Part shown: positions 1 through 7,494 of the stretch, one piece after another | How positions within the stretch are numbered: the stretch's first letter is position 1 | Layout: every line of letters begins with the position of its first letter | Assembly (NCBI GenBank): GCA_963703235.1 | Contig: OY969802.1 | Coordinates: forward strand, 124,001 to 188,000 | From: VRUE01 sp963703235 | GTDB lineage: Bacteria > Actinomycetota > Thermoleophilia > Solirubrobacterales > 70-9 | Direction: 5' to 3' | DNA length: 64,000 nt | Notes under the pieces: model-generated | Database searches by the model: none | Told to the model about the DNA's origin: nothing | Seen by the model: only the letters and a program-made list of their open reading frames with translations | Program-made: the position numbers and the translations under genes

Positions 1-2
1 TG

Positions 3-953
3 CTCGGCCACCTACGCCACTTGCTGGTCACCCAAACTGTTGGCGAGGTGCCCAATACCTTCGTCGTCACCGCCACCGACGCCGACCGGCTAGTCGTCCA
101 GGCGAACGCGATCGGCCCCGCGACTTTGGTGCGCACGATCGACGAGCTGGCGGCGGCGCTGACCGCGGTGCGCGAGGGGGACGACGCCCGCATGGCCGTC
201 GAGATCGCGCTGCTGAAAGCAGCCCGTCCCGATCTCGATCCGTCGGTGGAGGGCCTGCTCCGGCGCATCGAGCGGTTGGAGAAGGCCGACTCGGGCGAGG
301 ATGGGCCGCGGGTCCTGTCGCGGGAGGAGGGGGGTGCTGCGGGCGAGGGCGTCCTCGACCCCCCTCCTCCCACGCCACCCCCGGCAGGAAGCTCCCTGGA
401 AGACGCGCCCGAAGCAGCTTCGTCAGCCGAAAGCGACTCTCCCGCGGGTGACGCGGCGGGTGTGTCCGGCGAGGAGCGGCGTCCTGTTTTTCGCCCCAAC
501 GACTCAGCGAGTGACGCACAGTCTCCTGGCGAAAAACCCAGCGACGAGCCGGATACACCCGCCGCGTCAGGACCCGCGGGCGGAGTTGCTCTCGACCTTG
601 ACCAGATCGTTCGCGTATGGCCGGCTGTGCTTGAGCAGCTGCATCAGTCCGCGCCGGCGCTGGCCGCTTCGTTCGAGGGGGCTCGGCCAACGGCGGTCGA
701 CGGCGGGGAGCGGACGGTGACGGTCGGATTCCCAGCGGACCACACCTTCAACAAGCGCAAGGCGGAAGCGCCGGACAAGCGCGAGCAGTTCGTCGATGCG
801 CTTGCGGCTGTTTTGGGCCAGCCTTTGCTCCCGGTCTACGTCGTCCTCGATGGCGAGACCACGGACGGGAGCGCTGCCCCGGAGGCCGGGCCGGACCACG
901 ACGCGCTGGTGGAGAAGTTCAAAAGCGAGTTCGACGCGGAGGAGGTCGGCTGA
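3..953 (+). CDS. dnaX: DNA polymerase III subunit gamma/tau, C-terminal part (5' truncated by window)
   Basis: Clamp-loader subunit of the replicative polymerase; only the last ~316 codons are present and the reading frame enters from before base 1. The first residues (LGHLRHLLVTQTVGEVP) resemble the end of the DnaX clamp-loader domain III. A low-complexity Pro/Ala/Ser/Glu linker follows (roughly residues 95-195 of the visible part), then a folded C-terminal domain containing VRVWPAVLEQL and VTVGFPADHTFNKRKAE, as in the tau C-terminal region. The linker is built from two long inverted repeats (322-371 and 441-580) that stay in frame. The stop overlaps the ybaB start (TGATG), and dnaX-ybaB-recR is a widely conserved order. 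The family call is secure; any gamma/tau processing cannot be seen. Confidence 0.9.
   Translation, partial: LGHLRHLLVTQTVGEVPNTFVVTATDADRLVVQANAIGPATLVRTIDELAAALTAVREGDDARMAVEIALLKAARPDLDPSVEGLLRRIERLEKADSGEDGPRVLSREEGGAAGEGVLDPPPPTPPPAGSSLEDAPEAASSAESDSPAGDAAGVSGEERRPVFRPNDSASDAQSPGEKPSDEPDTPAASGPAGGVALDLDQIVRVWPAVLEQLHQSAPALAASFEGARPTAVDGGERTVTVGFPADHTFNKRKAEAPDKREQFVDALAAVLGQPLLPVYVVLDGETTDGSAAPEAGPDHDALVEKFKSEFDAEEVG
304..389. repeat. Palindromic repeat element inside dnaX, copy 1
   Basis: Positions 322-335 and 358-371 form a perfect 14-bp inverted repeat around a 22-nt loop, with an outer TCCTG/CAGGA pair (313-317, 385-389). The leading 20 bases (304-323) are identical to 48541-48560, and CACGCCACCC (371-380) recurs at 48626-48635. 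The stem bases between these shared blocks differ between the two copies but still pair. The element is translated as part of the DnaX linker. Confidence 0.75.
441..580. repeat. 140-nt nested stem-loop inside dnaX linker
   Basis: CCCGCGGGT (441-449) pairs with ACCCGCGGG (572-580). Positions 450-470 pair with 548-568 at 20 of 21 positions, with one G.U-type mismatch. An inner TTTTTCGCC (487-495) pairs perfectly with GGCGAAAAA (528-536). The whole structure lies within coding sequence and preserves the frame. Confidence 0.8.
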
Positions 954-1288
954 TGGCGAGGGGAGGAGGCCCGGGCGGCTTCGACGTCAACGCCCTGATG
1001 AAACAGGCGCAGCAGATGCAGCAGCAGATGCTGGAGGCGCAGGAGAAGCTCAAAGACGAGGTGGTCGAGGCGAGCGCCGGCGGCGGCATGGTCAAGGTGA
1101 AGATGGGCGGTGACCTGACCCTGCGCGAGATCTCGATCGACCCCGAGGCGATCGACCCCGAGGAGGCGGAGATGCTCGCCGACATGGTCCAGGCGGCAGT
1201 CAACGAGGCGCTGCGCGCCGCCCAGGACCTGGCTGCCTCGAAGATGGGCGGCGTCACCGGTGGCCTCGGGGGCCTGCCGGGGCTCTGA
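953..1288 (+). CDS. ybaB: YbaB/EbfC family nucleoid-associated protein
   Basis: Small DNA-binding protein of the YbaB/EbfC family, 111 residues, the usual family size. After a Gly-rich start it has the typical Met/Gln-rich helix (NALMKQAQQMQQQMLEAQEKL, roughly residues 13-33). The conserved core beta region with GGGMVKVKMGGDL and ISIDPEAIDPEE follows, then a C-terminal helix (MVQAAVNEAL) and a Gly-rich tail. Its ATG overlaps the dnaX stop (TGATG), so translation is probably coupled. It normally sits directly before recR; here a GMC oxidoreductase gene intervenes. Family members bind DNA as dimers and are linked to nucleoid structure and recombination. Confidence 0.93.
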   Translation: MARGGGPGGFDVNALMKQAQQMQQQMLEAQEKLKDEVVEASAGGGMVKVKMGGDLTLREISIDPEAIDPEEAEMLADMVQAAVNEALRAAQDLAASKMGGVTGGLGGLPGL

Positions 1289-2868
1289 TGCACGACTACG
1301 TGATCGTCGGAGCGGGCTCGGCCGGGTGCGTCCTCGCGGCCCGACTCTCGGAGGACCCGGACGTCAGCGTGCTGCTGCTGGAGGCGGGGCCGCCCGACGT
1401 CAAGGAGAACATCCACGTCCCGCTCGGCTACCTGAAGCTGGCGCGGACCGAGGTCGACTGGGACTACGCGACGGCGCCGGAGCCGAACTGCAACGGCCGC
1501 CACATCGCGCTGCCGCGCGGCAAGGTGCTGGGTGGCTCCTCCTCGATCAACGCGATGATCTACATCCGCGGCAACCGCCTCGACTACGACGGCTGGGGGG
1601 CGCCGGGCTGGGTCTGGGACGACCTCTTCCCCTACTTCCTCAAGGCCGAGGACAACGAGCGCGGGGCCTCGGAGTGGCACGCGATCGGCGGGCCGCTGCC
1701 GGTCTCCGACCAGCGCTCCGGCAACGCGATCACCCCGGCCTTCGTCGAGGCCGGGGTGGAGGCCGGGGTGGCCCGCAACGAGGACTTCAACGGCGCCGAG
1801 CAGGACGGGGTCGGCATGTACCAGGTGACCCAGCGCGGCGGCATGCGCGCCAGCGCCGCGGTCGCCTACCTGCACCCGGCGATGGAGCGTCCCAACCTGA
1901 CCGTGATGCCCTACACGCACGTCAACCGGGTGCTGTTCGAGGGTACGCGGGCGGTCGGGGTCGAAACGACCCGGCTGGGCGAGGTGCAGGAGCTGCGAGC
2001 CGAGCGGGAGACGATCCTCTGCGGCGGCTCCTTCAACTCGCCGCAGCTGCTGATGCTCTCCGGTGTCGGTCCGGCCGAGCACCTGACGCTGCGCGAGATC
2101 GAGACCGTGCTCGACCAGCCGGCGGTCGGCGAGAACCTCAGCGACCACGCCTGCGCCTACGAGGTCTTCACCACGCCCGAGCCGGAGAGCCTGCTGCTGG
2201 CGCGCGAGCCGGCGGCGCTGGAGGAGTTCACGGCGACCCAGACCGGACCCTTCGCCTCGAACCTGGCCGAGTCGGGCGGCTTCGCCCGGGTCGAGGCCGG
2301 CGCCGAGGCGCCGGACGTGCAGTTCCACGTCGCCCCGGTCCAGATCGTCGAAGAGGGCATGGGCGACCCCGACGCCCACGGCGTCTGGGCCTCGGCCTGC
2401 CTGCTGACCCCGCGCAGCCGCGGCTCGGTGCGGCTGGCCTCCAACGACCCGACCGCGAAGCCGATCGTCCGCAACGACTTCTACAGCGAGGAGGGCGACA
2501 TGCCGCGGATGGTCGCGGCGCTGCGGTTGCTGGAGGAGATCTGCGCCCAGCCGGCGATGCGCCCCTACTGCGCCCAGCCCTACACGACGCCGACCGGCAG
2601 CTCCGACGATGCCATGCGCGCCCACCTCGCCGCGACCACCTTCCCGATCTACCACCCGGTCGGCACCTGTGCGATCGGCTCGGTGGTCGACGCCGAGCTG
2701 CGCGTGAACGGGCTCGAGGCGCTGCGGGTGGTCGACGCCTCGGTGATGCCAGCGGTCCCGCGCGGCAACACCAACGCACCGACGATCGCGATCGCCGAGC
2801 GCGCCGCCGACCTGATCCGCGGCGCCGAGCCCGCGGTCCTCGAGGAGCGGGGCGAGGCAGTGCAGTGA
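1288..2868 (+). CDS. GMC-family FAD-dependent oxidoreductase (choline/alcohol dehydrogenase-like)
   Basis: Flavoprotein oxidising an alcohol substrate, 526 residues, the full length of the GMC family. The FAD-binding GAGSAG motif is at residues 7-12, and the first GMC signature (PRGKVLGGSSSINAMIYIRG) is near residues 74-95. The second signature region contains GSFNSPQLLMLSGVGP (about 248-263). The active-site His lies in YHPVGTCAIG near residue 455, followed by GNTNAPT with the usual second position as Asn. There is no signal peptide, so it is cytoplasmic. Its start overlaps the ybaB stop (TGATG) and its end overlaps the recR GTG, so it sits inside the dnaX-ybaB-recR operon. The substrate cannot be told; choline, aliphatic alcohols or polyethylene-glycol-type alcohols are all possible. 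Confidence 0.93.
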   Translation: MHDYVIVGAGSAGCVLAARLSEDPDVSVLLLEAGPPDVKENIHVPLGYLKLARTEVDWDYATAPEPNCNGRHIALPRGKVLGGSSSINAMIYIRGNRLDYDGWGAPGWVWDDLFPYFLKAEDNERGASEWHAIGGPLPVSDQRSGNAITPAFVEAGVEAGVARNEDFNGAEQDGVGMYQVTQRGGMRASAAVAYLHPAMERPNLTVMPYTHVNRVLFEGTRAVGVETTRLGEVQELRAERETILCGGSFNSPQLLMLSGVGPAEHLTLREIETVLDQPAVGENLSDHACAYEVFTTPEPESLLLAREPAALEEFTATQTGPFASNLAESGGFARVEAGAEAPDVQFHVAPVQIVEEGMGDPDAHGVWASACLLTPRSRGSVRLASNDPTAKPIVRNDFYSEEGDMPRMVAALRLLEEICAQPAMRPYCAQPYTTPTGSSDDAMRAHLAATTFPIYHPVGTCAIGSVVDAELRVNGLEALRVVDASVMPAVPRGNTNAPTIAIAERAADLIRGAEPAVLEERGEAVQ

Positions 2869-3467
2869 GCGCCGAGGGCCCGGCGCCGCTCGCGCGTCTG
2901 GTCGCCGAGCTGTCGCGACTGCCGGGGATCGGCCAGCGCACCGCCCAGCGGCTCGCCTTCCACATCCTCCGCGCGCCGGAGGAGGAGTCGGCGGCGCTTG
3001 CCGCGGCGATCCGCGAGGTGAAGGAGAAGATCGGCCTCTGCGAGCGCTGCTTCAACCTCTCCGAGGGGCCGCTGTGCCGGATCTGCTTGGACTCCAACCG
3101 CGACCAGGCGACGATCTGCGTCGTCGAGGAGCCCGCCGACGTGATCCCGATCGAGCGCACCCACGAGTACCGCGGCCTCTACCACGTGCTCGGCGGCGCC
3201 CTCTCCCCGATCGACGGGGTCGACGCCGGCGACCTCAAGATCGCCGAGCTGCAGCGCCGGGTCGAGGAGGGCGAGGTGGGCGAGGTCGTCCTCGCCACCA
3301 ACCCGACCACGACCGGCGAGGCGACCGCGCTCCATATCGCCGACCTGCTTCGCGGCAGAGTCGCCGTCACTCGCCTCGCCAGCGGCCTCCCGATCGGCGC
3401 CGACCTCGAGCACGCCGACGAGGTCACCCTCGGCAAGGCCTTCGCCGGCCGCCGCGCTCTCGACTGA
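2865..3467 (+). CDS. recR: Recombination mediator RecR
   Basis: RecFOR-pathway protein that helps load RecA at single-strand gaps. The GTG at 2865 overlaps the preceding stop (GTGA) and gives 200 residues, the family norm; the longer open frame upstream is antisense-like noise. The helix-hairpin-helix (LSRLPGIGQRTAQRLAFHIL) is at about residues 14-33. A C4 zinc finger (CERCFNLSEGPLCRIC) is at about 58-73. The Toprim domain begins at ICVVEEPADV and continues through YHVLGGALSPIDGV. The C-terminal LASGLPIGADLEHADEVTLGKA block is characteristic. The gene converges with the CBS gene across an 8-base gap, leaving no room for a separate terminator. Confidence 0.97.
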   Translation: MSAEGPAPLARLVAELSRLPGIGQRTAQRLAFHILRAPEEESAALAAAIREVKEKIGLCERCFNLSEGPLCRICLDSNRDQATICVVEEPADVIPIERTHEYRGLYHVLGGALSPIDGVDAGDLKIAELQRRVEEGEVGEVVLATNPTTTGEATALHIADLLRGRVAVTRLASGLPIGADLEHADEVTLGKAFAGRRALD

Positions 3468-3475
3468 AACGCTCG

Positions 3476-3898
3476 CTACCTGCTGATCGCCGGCGGCGGC
3501 GCGATCGTGCCGCGCTCCTCGTCGGGACGGCCGAAGACGATGTCGGCGAGGGAGAGCACGCCGATCACCCTCTCGTTGCGGCAAACGGGGAGGTGCTGAA
3601 CTTCGTGGTCGCGCATGCGCTCCGCCACCGTCGCGACGTCCTCGTCGGGGTCGCAGGTGACCGGGTGGTGCGTGGCGACGTCGCGGACGAAGACCGCGCG
3701 GGCGTCGCGCTCCTCGGCCAGCACACGGACGACGATGTCGCGCTCGGTCAGGATCCCCGCGCACTCCTCGCCTTGGGGGTCGAGGATCGGAATCCCCCCG
3801 ACTCCGCTGATGCGCATCCGTTGAGCGGCTTCCACCAGGGTGGTATCAGGACGAACCGGAGAGATCTCGGTGCTCATGCACTCCTGGACCGTGCTCAT
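3476..3898 (-). CDS. CBS-domain protein (two CBS modules)
   Basis: Stand-alone 140-residue protein made of a CBS pair, a module that binds adenosyl ligands such as AMP, ATP or SAM and acts as an energy sensor. Repeat 1 (about 8-60) includes VQECMSTEISPVRPDTTLVEAAQRM and GGIPILD; repeat 2 (about 72-130) includes VRDVATHHPVTCDPDEDV, MRDHEVQHLPVC and GVLSLADIVF. It lies ~90 bases downstream of the SRPBCC gene on the same strand and may be the last gene of a long minus-strand transcript starting near 7385. Its partner protein is unknown. Confidence 0.88.
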   Translation of the reverse strand: MSTVQECMSTEISPVRPDTTLVEAAQRMRISGVGGIPILDPQGEECAGILTERDIVVRVLAEERDARAVFVRDVATHHPVTCDPDEDVATVAERMRDHEVQHLPVCRNERVIGVLSLADIVFGRPDEERGTIAPPPAISR

Positions 3899-3988
3899 TC
3901 TCCGCGCCTCTCTTGGCTCAGCCTCCGCTTGGTCGATACCCGTCCTGGGCAGGGCGAAACGTCAGCAGCCACGCCCGACGGCGGCTGG

Positions 3989-4438
3989 TCACTCGCCCTC
4001 GACGCGCGCCTTCAGCTCGCCGGGGCGGGCGTTGACCAGCATCGCCCGCGCGGCGGCCTCTACAGGGCCGCGGATGACCATCCCGAGCACGCGGCCGGGG
4101 TCGGCGTCGAGGGTGTAGGTCGCTCGCGTCCGTCCCTCGCCCAGGTCCTCCAGCTCCCAGGAGCCATCGACCGACTTCAGCTCGCCCTTCTCCTGCGTCC
4201 AGGAAAGGCGCGTCGGCGGCTCGTAGCCGAAGCGCACCCGGGTCTTGACGTGCCTGACTTTGATGTCGCTCTCGCTCTCCACCAGCGTCGGCCGGCCGGC
4301 CTCGTCTCGCTCCAACGGCGTCACTGCCACCAGGCCGCCCTGCCACTCAGGTGCGATCAGCACGTCCTCGACCAGCGCCCAGACCCGATCGATCGGCGCC
4401 TCGATCTCGGTGCTGGCGGTGCCGCCCATGTGTGCCAT
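3989..4438 (-). CDS. SRPBCC (START/polyketide-cyclase-like) family protein
   Basis: 149-residue protein with the pattern of the SRPBCC helix-grip fold, a lipid- or hydrophobic-ligand-binding domain. It begins with an STEIEAPIDRVWALVEDV motif (residues 9-26) and continues with VTPLERDEAGRPTLVESE, VKTRVRFGYEP, a SWELEDLGEGRTRATYTL strand pair, and a long C-terminal helix (MVIRGPVEAAARAML). There is no signal peptide. Its start codon region abuts the SDR stop (1-base overlap), so the two are probably co-translated. Members are often annotated as cyclase/dehydrase or polyketide cyclase; the ligand is not visible here. Confidence 0.85.
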   Translation of the reverse strand: MAHMGGTASTEIEAPIDRVWALVEDVLIAPEWQGGLVAVTPLERDEAGRPTLVESESDIKVRHVKTRVRFGYEPPTRLSWTQEKGELKSVDGSWELEDLGEGRTRATYTLDADPGRVLGMVIRGPVEAAARAMLVNARPGELKARVEGE

Positions 4439-5163
4439 CAGTCTCGATGCACCTCCGTCGCCGTGGCCTGGGCACGCGGCCTGACCACTATCTCGTCGAT
4501 GTTAACGTGGCTCGGCTGGGCGACCGCCCAGCGGATGCACTCGGCGACGTCCTCCGCCCGCAGCGGCTCCATCCCCCGGTAGACCCGCTCGGCCGCCTCC
4601 AGGTCGCCGCCGAAACGGACCAGCGAGAACTCGGTCTCGACCATCCCCGGGGCGACCTCGGTGATCCGCACCGGCTCGCCGAGCAGCTCCAGCCGCAGGG
4701 TGTGGAGCAGCGCTCGCTGGGCATGCTTGGCGGCGCTGTAGCCGCCGCCGCCGCGGTAGCGCTCGAAGGCGGCGATGCTGGTGACGCCGACGACGTGACC
4801 GTCGCCGCAGGCGCGCAGCGCCGGCAGCAGCCCCCGCGTCACTCGCATCGTGCCGAGGACGTTGGCCTCGTACATCCACAGCCAGCGCTCGTCGTCGGCC
4901 TCGGCGACCGGGTCCAGGCCGAGGGCGCCGCCGGCGTTGTTGACGAGCACGTCGCAGGCGGGGACCTCGGCGACGAAGCGCTCGACCGAGCTGGGGTCGG
5001 TCACGTCGAGCGCGATCGCCATCCCCTCCAGCTCGGTGGCGAGGTCGCGGAGGCGATCGAGCCGGCGCGCTCCGACCACCACCCGGTAGTCGTCGGCCGC
5101 CAAGGCTCTCGCGGTGGCGGCCCCGATGCCACTCGACGCTCCCGTGATGACGGCGGTCTTCAT
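4438..5163 (-). CDS. Short-chain dehydrogenase/reductase (SDR)
   Basis: NAD(P)-dependent oxidoreductase of 241 residues, the classical SDR length. The cofactor motif is TGASSGIGAATARAL (residues 7-21) and the structural motif NNAGG is at about 77-81. The catalytic triad is visible as Ser in VGVTSIAAF and Y-x-x-x-K in GYSAAKHAQ (about 141-149). The C-terminus (LSHVNIDEIVVRPRAQA-like segment) resembles YdfG/serine-dehydrogenase relatives. It overlaps the GNAT gene by four bases and the SRPBCC gene by one, so all three are likely in one operon. The Arg after the SDR glycine motif (VVVGARRLDRL) suggests a preference for NADPH. The substrate is unknown. Confidence 0.93.
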   Translation of the reverse strand: MKTAVITGASSGIGAATARALAADDYRVVVGARRLDRLRDLATELEGMAIALDVTDPSSVERFVAEVPACDVLVNNAGGALGLDPVAEADDERWLWMYEANVLGTMRVTRGLLPALRACGDGHVVGVTSIAAFERYRGGGGYSAAKHAQRALLHTLRLELLGEPVRITEVAPGMVETEFSLVRFGGDLEAAERVYRGMEPLRAEDVAECIRWAVAQPSHVNIDEIVVRPRAQATATEVHRD

Positions 5164-5594
5164 GGCTGGCTCAGCATCCGCACGAATCTGCTCCTATCGG
5201 CCTGCCGCATATAGCCCAGCGATTGCCAGAGCGCTCGCGCGGCGACCTCGTCGCTCGCGACGATAGCCGTCAGCCGCACCGCCCCGTGGCGCTCGAGTCG
5301 AATCTCGCCCGCGCGGACCAGCGAGCTGGCGACTCCTCGCCGCCGCCAGCCCGGGTCGACCGCGAGCCGGTAGAGGCTTCCGCGCCAGCCATCCCAAGCG
5401 GCGATCAGGGTGCCGACGAGCGCCTCACCGCTCTCGGCGACGAGCAGCGCTCCGGGGTCATGCCGGAGCAGCTGTTCGATGCCGGCCTCGCTGTCGGTGA
5501 CCGTGGGCAGGCTCGATGCGGCTCGCCAGAGCTCCAGGACGGCGGCGACGTCATCGCCGCCGGCGGCGCGGATCGTCCATTCCTCAGGAGCCAT
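5160..5594 (-). CDS. GNAT family N-acetyltransferase
   Basis: 144-residue acetyltransferase using acetyl-CoA. The fold starts with the typical TIRAAGGDDVAAVLELW helix (residues 6-22). The cofactor-binding motif A is RLAVDPGWRRRGVASSLVRAGE (about 77-98), with the R-R-x-G-V/A phosphate loop, and a C-terminal ALWQSLGYMRQADRSRFVR motif B follows. The stop overlaps the downstream SDR start by four bases. The peroxiredoxin gene ends 22 bases upstream on the same strand. The acceptor (amine or protein N-terminus) cannot be predicted. Confidence 0.9.
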   Translation of the reverse strand: MAPEEWTIRAAGGDDVAAVLELWRAASSLPTVTDSEAGIEQLLRHDPGALLVAESGEALVGTLIAAWDGWRGSLYRLAVDPGWRRRGVASSLVRAGEIRLERHGAVRLTAIVASDEVAARALWQSLGYMRQADRSRFVRMLSQP

Positions 5595-5616
5595 GCTCGC
5601 GGAGCAGTTTCACCGG

Positions 5617-6225
5617 TCAGGCCTCGGAGCGGAGCCAGGCGACGACCTCTGCGGCGTTGTCCTGTGGCGGGAAGACCGGGTAGAAGACCTTCTCGACCTG
5701 GCCGGCCCGGGCGATGAAGGTGAGGCGCCGGTAATAGCGAACGCCGTCCGCCTCGAAGGTCGGCAGGTTGAGCTCATTGACCAGCCGGAGCTCGCTGTCG
5801 TTCAGGAGGGGATAGGGGATGTGCACCCGTTGCGCGAACTCGCGCTGCTCGGAGAGCGGTTGGGCGCTGAGCCCGAAGACGGTCGCGCCCAGCTCGTCCA
5901 GCTCACTGGCGCTGTCGCGGAAGGCGCAGCTCTGCGGGGTGCAGCCGCGAGCGCCCGGGATGCTGTCCCAGCCCGTCGGCAGCGCCTCGCCCGGGACGCC
6001 CGTCCTGGGATAGACGTAGACGACCAGGGTGCCTTCCTCGGCGACCTCCGCCAGGTCGACCGAGTCGCCGTCAGTCGCCTCTAGGGCGAGATTGGGTATG
6101 GCAGCGCCGCTCAGGTGGTCGGCAGCCCCGTCGTCTTTCGGTACCGGCAGGTCGGACGGCAGCTCGTGCAGCTCCCGCCCTTTCGCGGAAGCATTTGGGG
6201 GTCTATGGGCCCCAAAAGGCTTCAA
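5617..6225 (-). CDS. Peroxiredoxin (AhpC/TSA, PrxQ/BCP-like)
   Basis: Thiol peroxidase reducing hydroperoxides. The thioredoxin-fold core has VYVYPRTGVPGE, then GARGCTPQSCAFRD with the peroxidatic Cys and a second Cys five residues on, as in PrxQ/BCP proteins. VFGLSAQPLSEQREFAQRV and YPLLNDSELRLVNELNLPTF follow. The start is unclear. No ATG or GTG lies just before the conserved LPSDLPVPKDDGAADHL region. The TTG at 6225, overlapping the upstream stop as TTGA, gives 202 residues with an unusual 25-residue Pro-rich lead; a CTG near 6170 preceded by GGGAG would give the family's usual N-terminus. It follows the alpha/beta-hydrolase gene without a gap. Confidence 0.85.
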   Translation of the reverse strand: MKPFGAHRPPNASAKGRELHELPSDLPVPKDDGAADHLSGAAIPNLALEATDGDSVDLAEVAEEGTLVVYVYPRTGVPGEALPTGWDSIPGARGCTPQSCAFRDSASELDELGATVFGLSAQPLSEQREFAQRVHIPYPLLNDSELRLVNELNLPTFEADGVRYYRRLTFIARAGQVEKVFYPVFPPQDNAAEVVAWLRSEA

Positions 6226-7385
6226 TCGACGGCTCCCGCGCCGAGCCTTGCGAGGAAGGCCCGAAGTCGTAGCTCGTAGAGGCGAGGGTCGACGTTCCAG
6301 GCTTCGGTGTGGCCTGCCTTGGGCAGGCGGAAGTAGGTGACCCAGCGCGGCAGCTCGGCTGCGAATTCGTCGCTGGTCGAGATCGGAACGACCTCGTCGT
6401 CGTCGCCGTGGAAGAGCAGGATCGGCAGCTGGAAGGCCTCGGGATGCTCGACCGCGTCGAGGCTCTGCCAGTCGGCGTCGATGCGGGCGCCGATCGCCCA
6501 CTCGACCGGCCAGGCCATGAATCCCGGCAGGCCCATCTCGGTTGCGTTGAAGGAGAGGATCTCCTGCCAGTCGAGCGCGGGGGCGTCGAAGACGAGACCC
6601 GCGACGCGCGGCGCCAGCGGCGAGCGCTGCATGAACTGGGTGACCAGCGAGCCGCCCATCGAGTAGCCGATCAAGATCAGGCGTCGGGCTCCGCGCGAGC
6701 GTGCGTACCGCGCCGCCGCCTCGAGGTCGCGCCACTCGGTCAGGCCCATGTGGTGAAACCCGTCGGGGCTGGGCGGTGCGCCCTGGTCCTCGCGGTAGGT
6801 GATCGAGAGGCTCGGCAGCCCGGCGCGGCGCAGGCCGGGAAGGATGCGAAGGCCCACCTGCGGGTCGTCGTTGATGCCGTGCACGACGATCGCCCAGGTG
6901 TCGCCGCGGCCGGGGACCAGCCAGGCTGGCATCGACCCCAGCTCGCCTGGGACGCGGACGTCGGCGAAGGGCAGGCCGCGAGCCTGGCCGGGGTCGCCGA
7001 AGTAGACCTTGGAGTCGAGCGCCACCTTCATGCCCGGGGCCAGATAGCCGCGCACGTCGCTCAGCTTCCGCGTCACCGTCTCCTCGCTCTCTGCCGTGAC
7101 AGCGCTGACGACCGCGTGCCCGGCCTGCCAGACCAGTGCGTAGACGCCCGGCCGTTCCGTCTCCTCGGAGCGCGAGAGGACGACCTCGCCGCGGGAGAGC
7201 CGCTCGACCGTCTCTTCCTCCGGCCAGTCGCGGTGGTCGGGAACGAGCACGGCGGAGGAGAAGTGCCAGCTCACCGCAGCGCCGATCAGCAGCGCCAGCA
7301 GTGCCGCCACAGCGCCGGCCACCCACCAGCGCCATCTCCGCAGCCAAGCCGCGGTCCCCGAAGCCGCGGAGCCGAAAATTCCCAC
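6222..7385 (-). CDS. Alpha/beta-hydrolase with N-terminal membrane anchor
   Basis: 387-residue serine hydrolase. The N-terminus has basic/aromatic residues then a transmembrane helix (WWVAGAVAALLALLIGAAV, about 20-38), so the catalytic domain is probably outside the membrane. The nucleophile elbow is GYSMGG (about 251-256). The acid is in FHGDDDEVVP, and the His is in KAGHTEAWNVDP near the C-terminus. HGINDDPQVGLRI resembles the oxyanion-hole HG region. Such proteins are annotated as acyl hydrolases or dienelactone-hydrolase-like; the substrate is unknown. It is the first gene of a minus-strand run reaching to 3476 and is divergent from the GGDEF-like gene across ~110 bases. Confidence 0.9.
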   Translation of the reverse strand: MGIFGSAASGTAAWLRRWRWWVAGAVAALLALLIGAAVSWHFSSAVLVPDHRDWPEEETVERLSRGEVVLSRSEETERPGVYALVWQAGHAVVSAVTAESEETVTRKLSDVRGYLAPGMKVALDSKVYFGDPGQARGLPFADVRVPGELGSMPAWLVPGRGDTWAIVVHGINDDPQVGLRILPGLRRAGLPSLSITYREDQGAPPSPDGFHHMGLTEWRDLEAAARYARSRGARRLILIGYSMGGSLVTQFMQRSPLAPRVAGLVFDAPALDWQEILSFNATEMGLPGFMAWPVEWAIGARIDADWQSLDAVEHPEAFQLPILLFHGDDDEVVPISTSDEFAAELPRWVTYFRLPKAGHTEAWNVDPRLYELRLRAFLARLGAGAVD

Positions 7386-7494
7386 TCAGGCAGGGTACTT
7401 CGAGCAAACTCCGCATTTTGTCTAGACGATTGTCATTCCGCAAATAGCGACTTTTTCAGGCACTGGCGTCCGCGCCTTCCGCCAAGGTCTTGAC

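Noticed and set aside
919..2655. Long minus-strand open frame opposite ybaB and the GMC gene
   Set aside because: Arg/Gly/His-rich shadow of a GC-rich gene; no domain recognised, and the plus strand has full family motifs.
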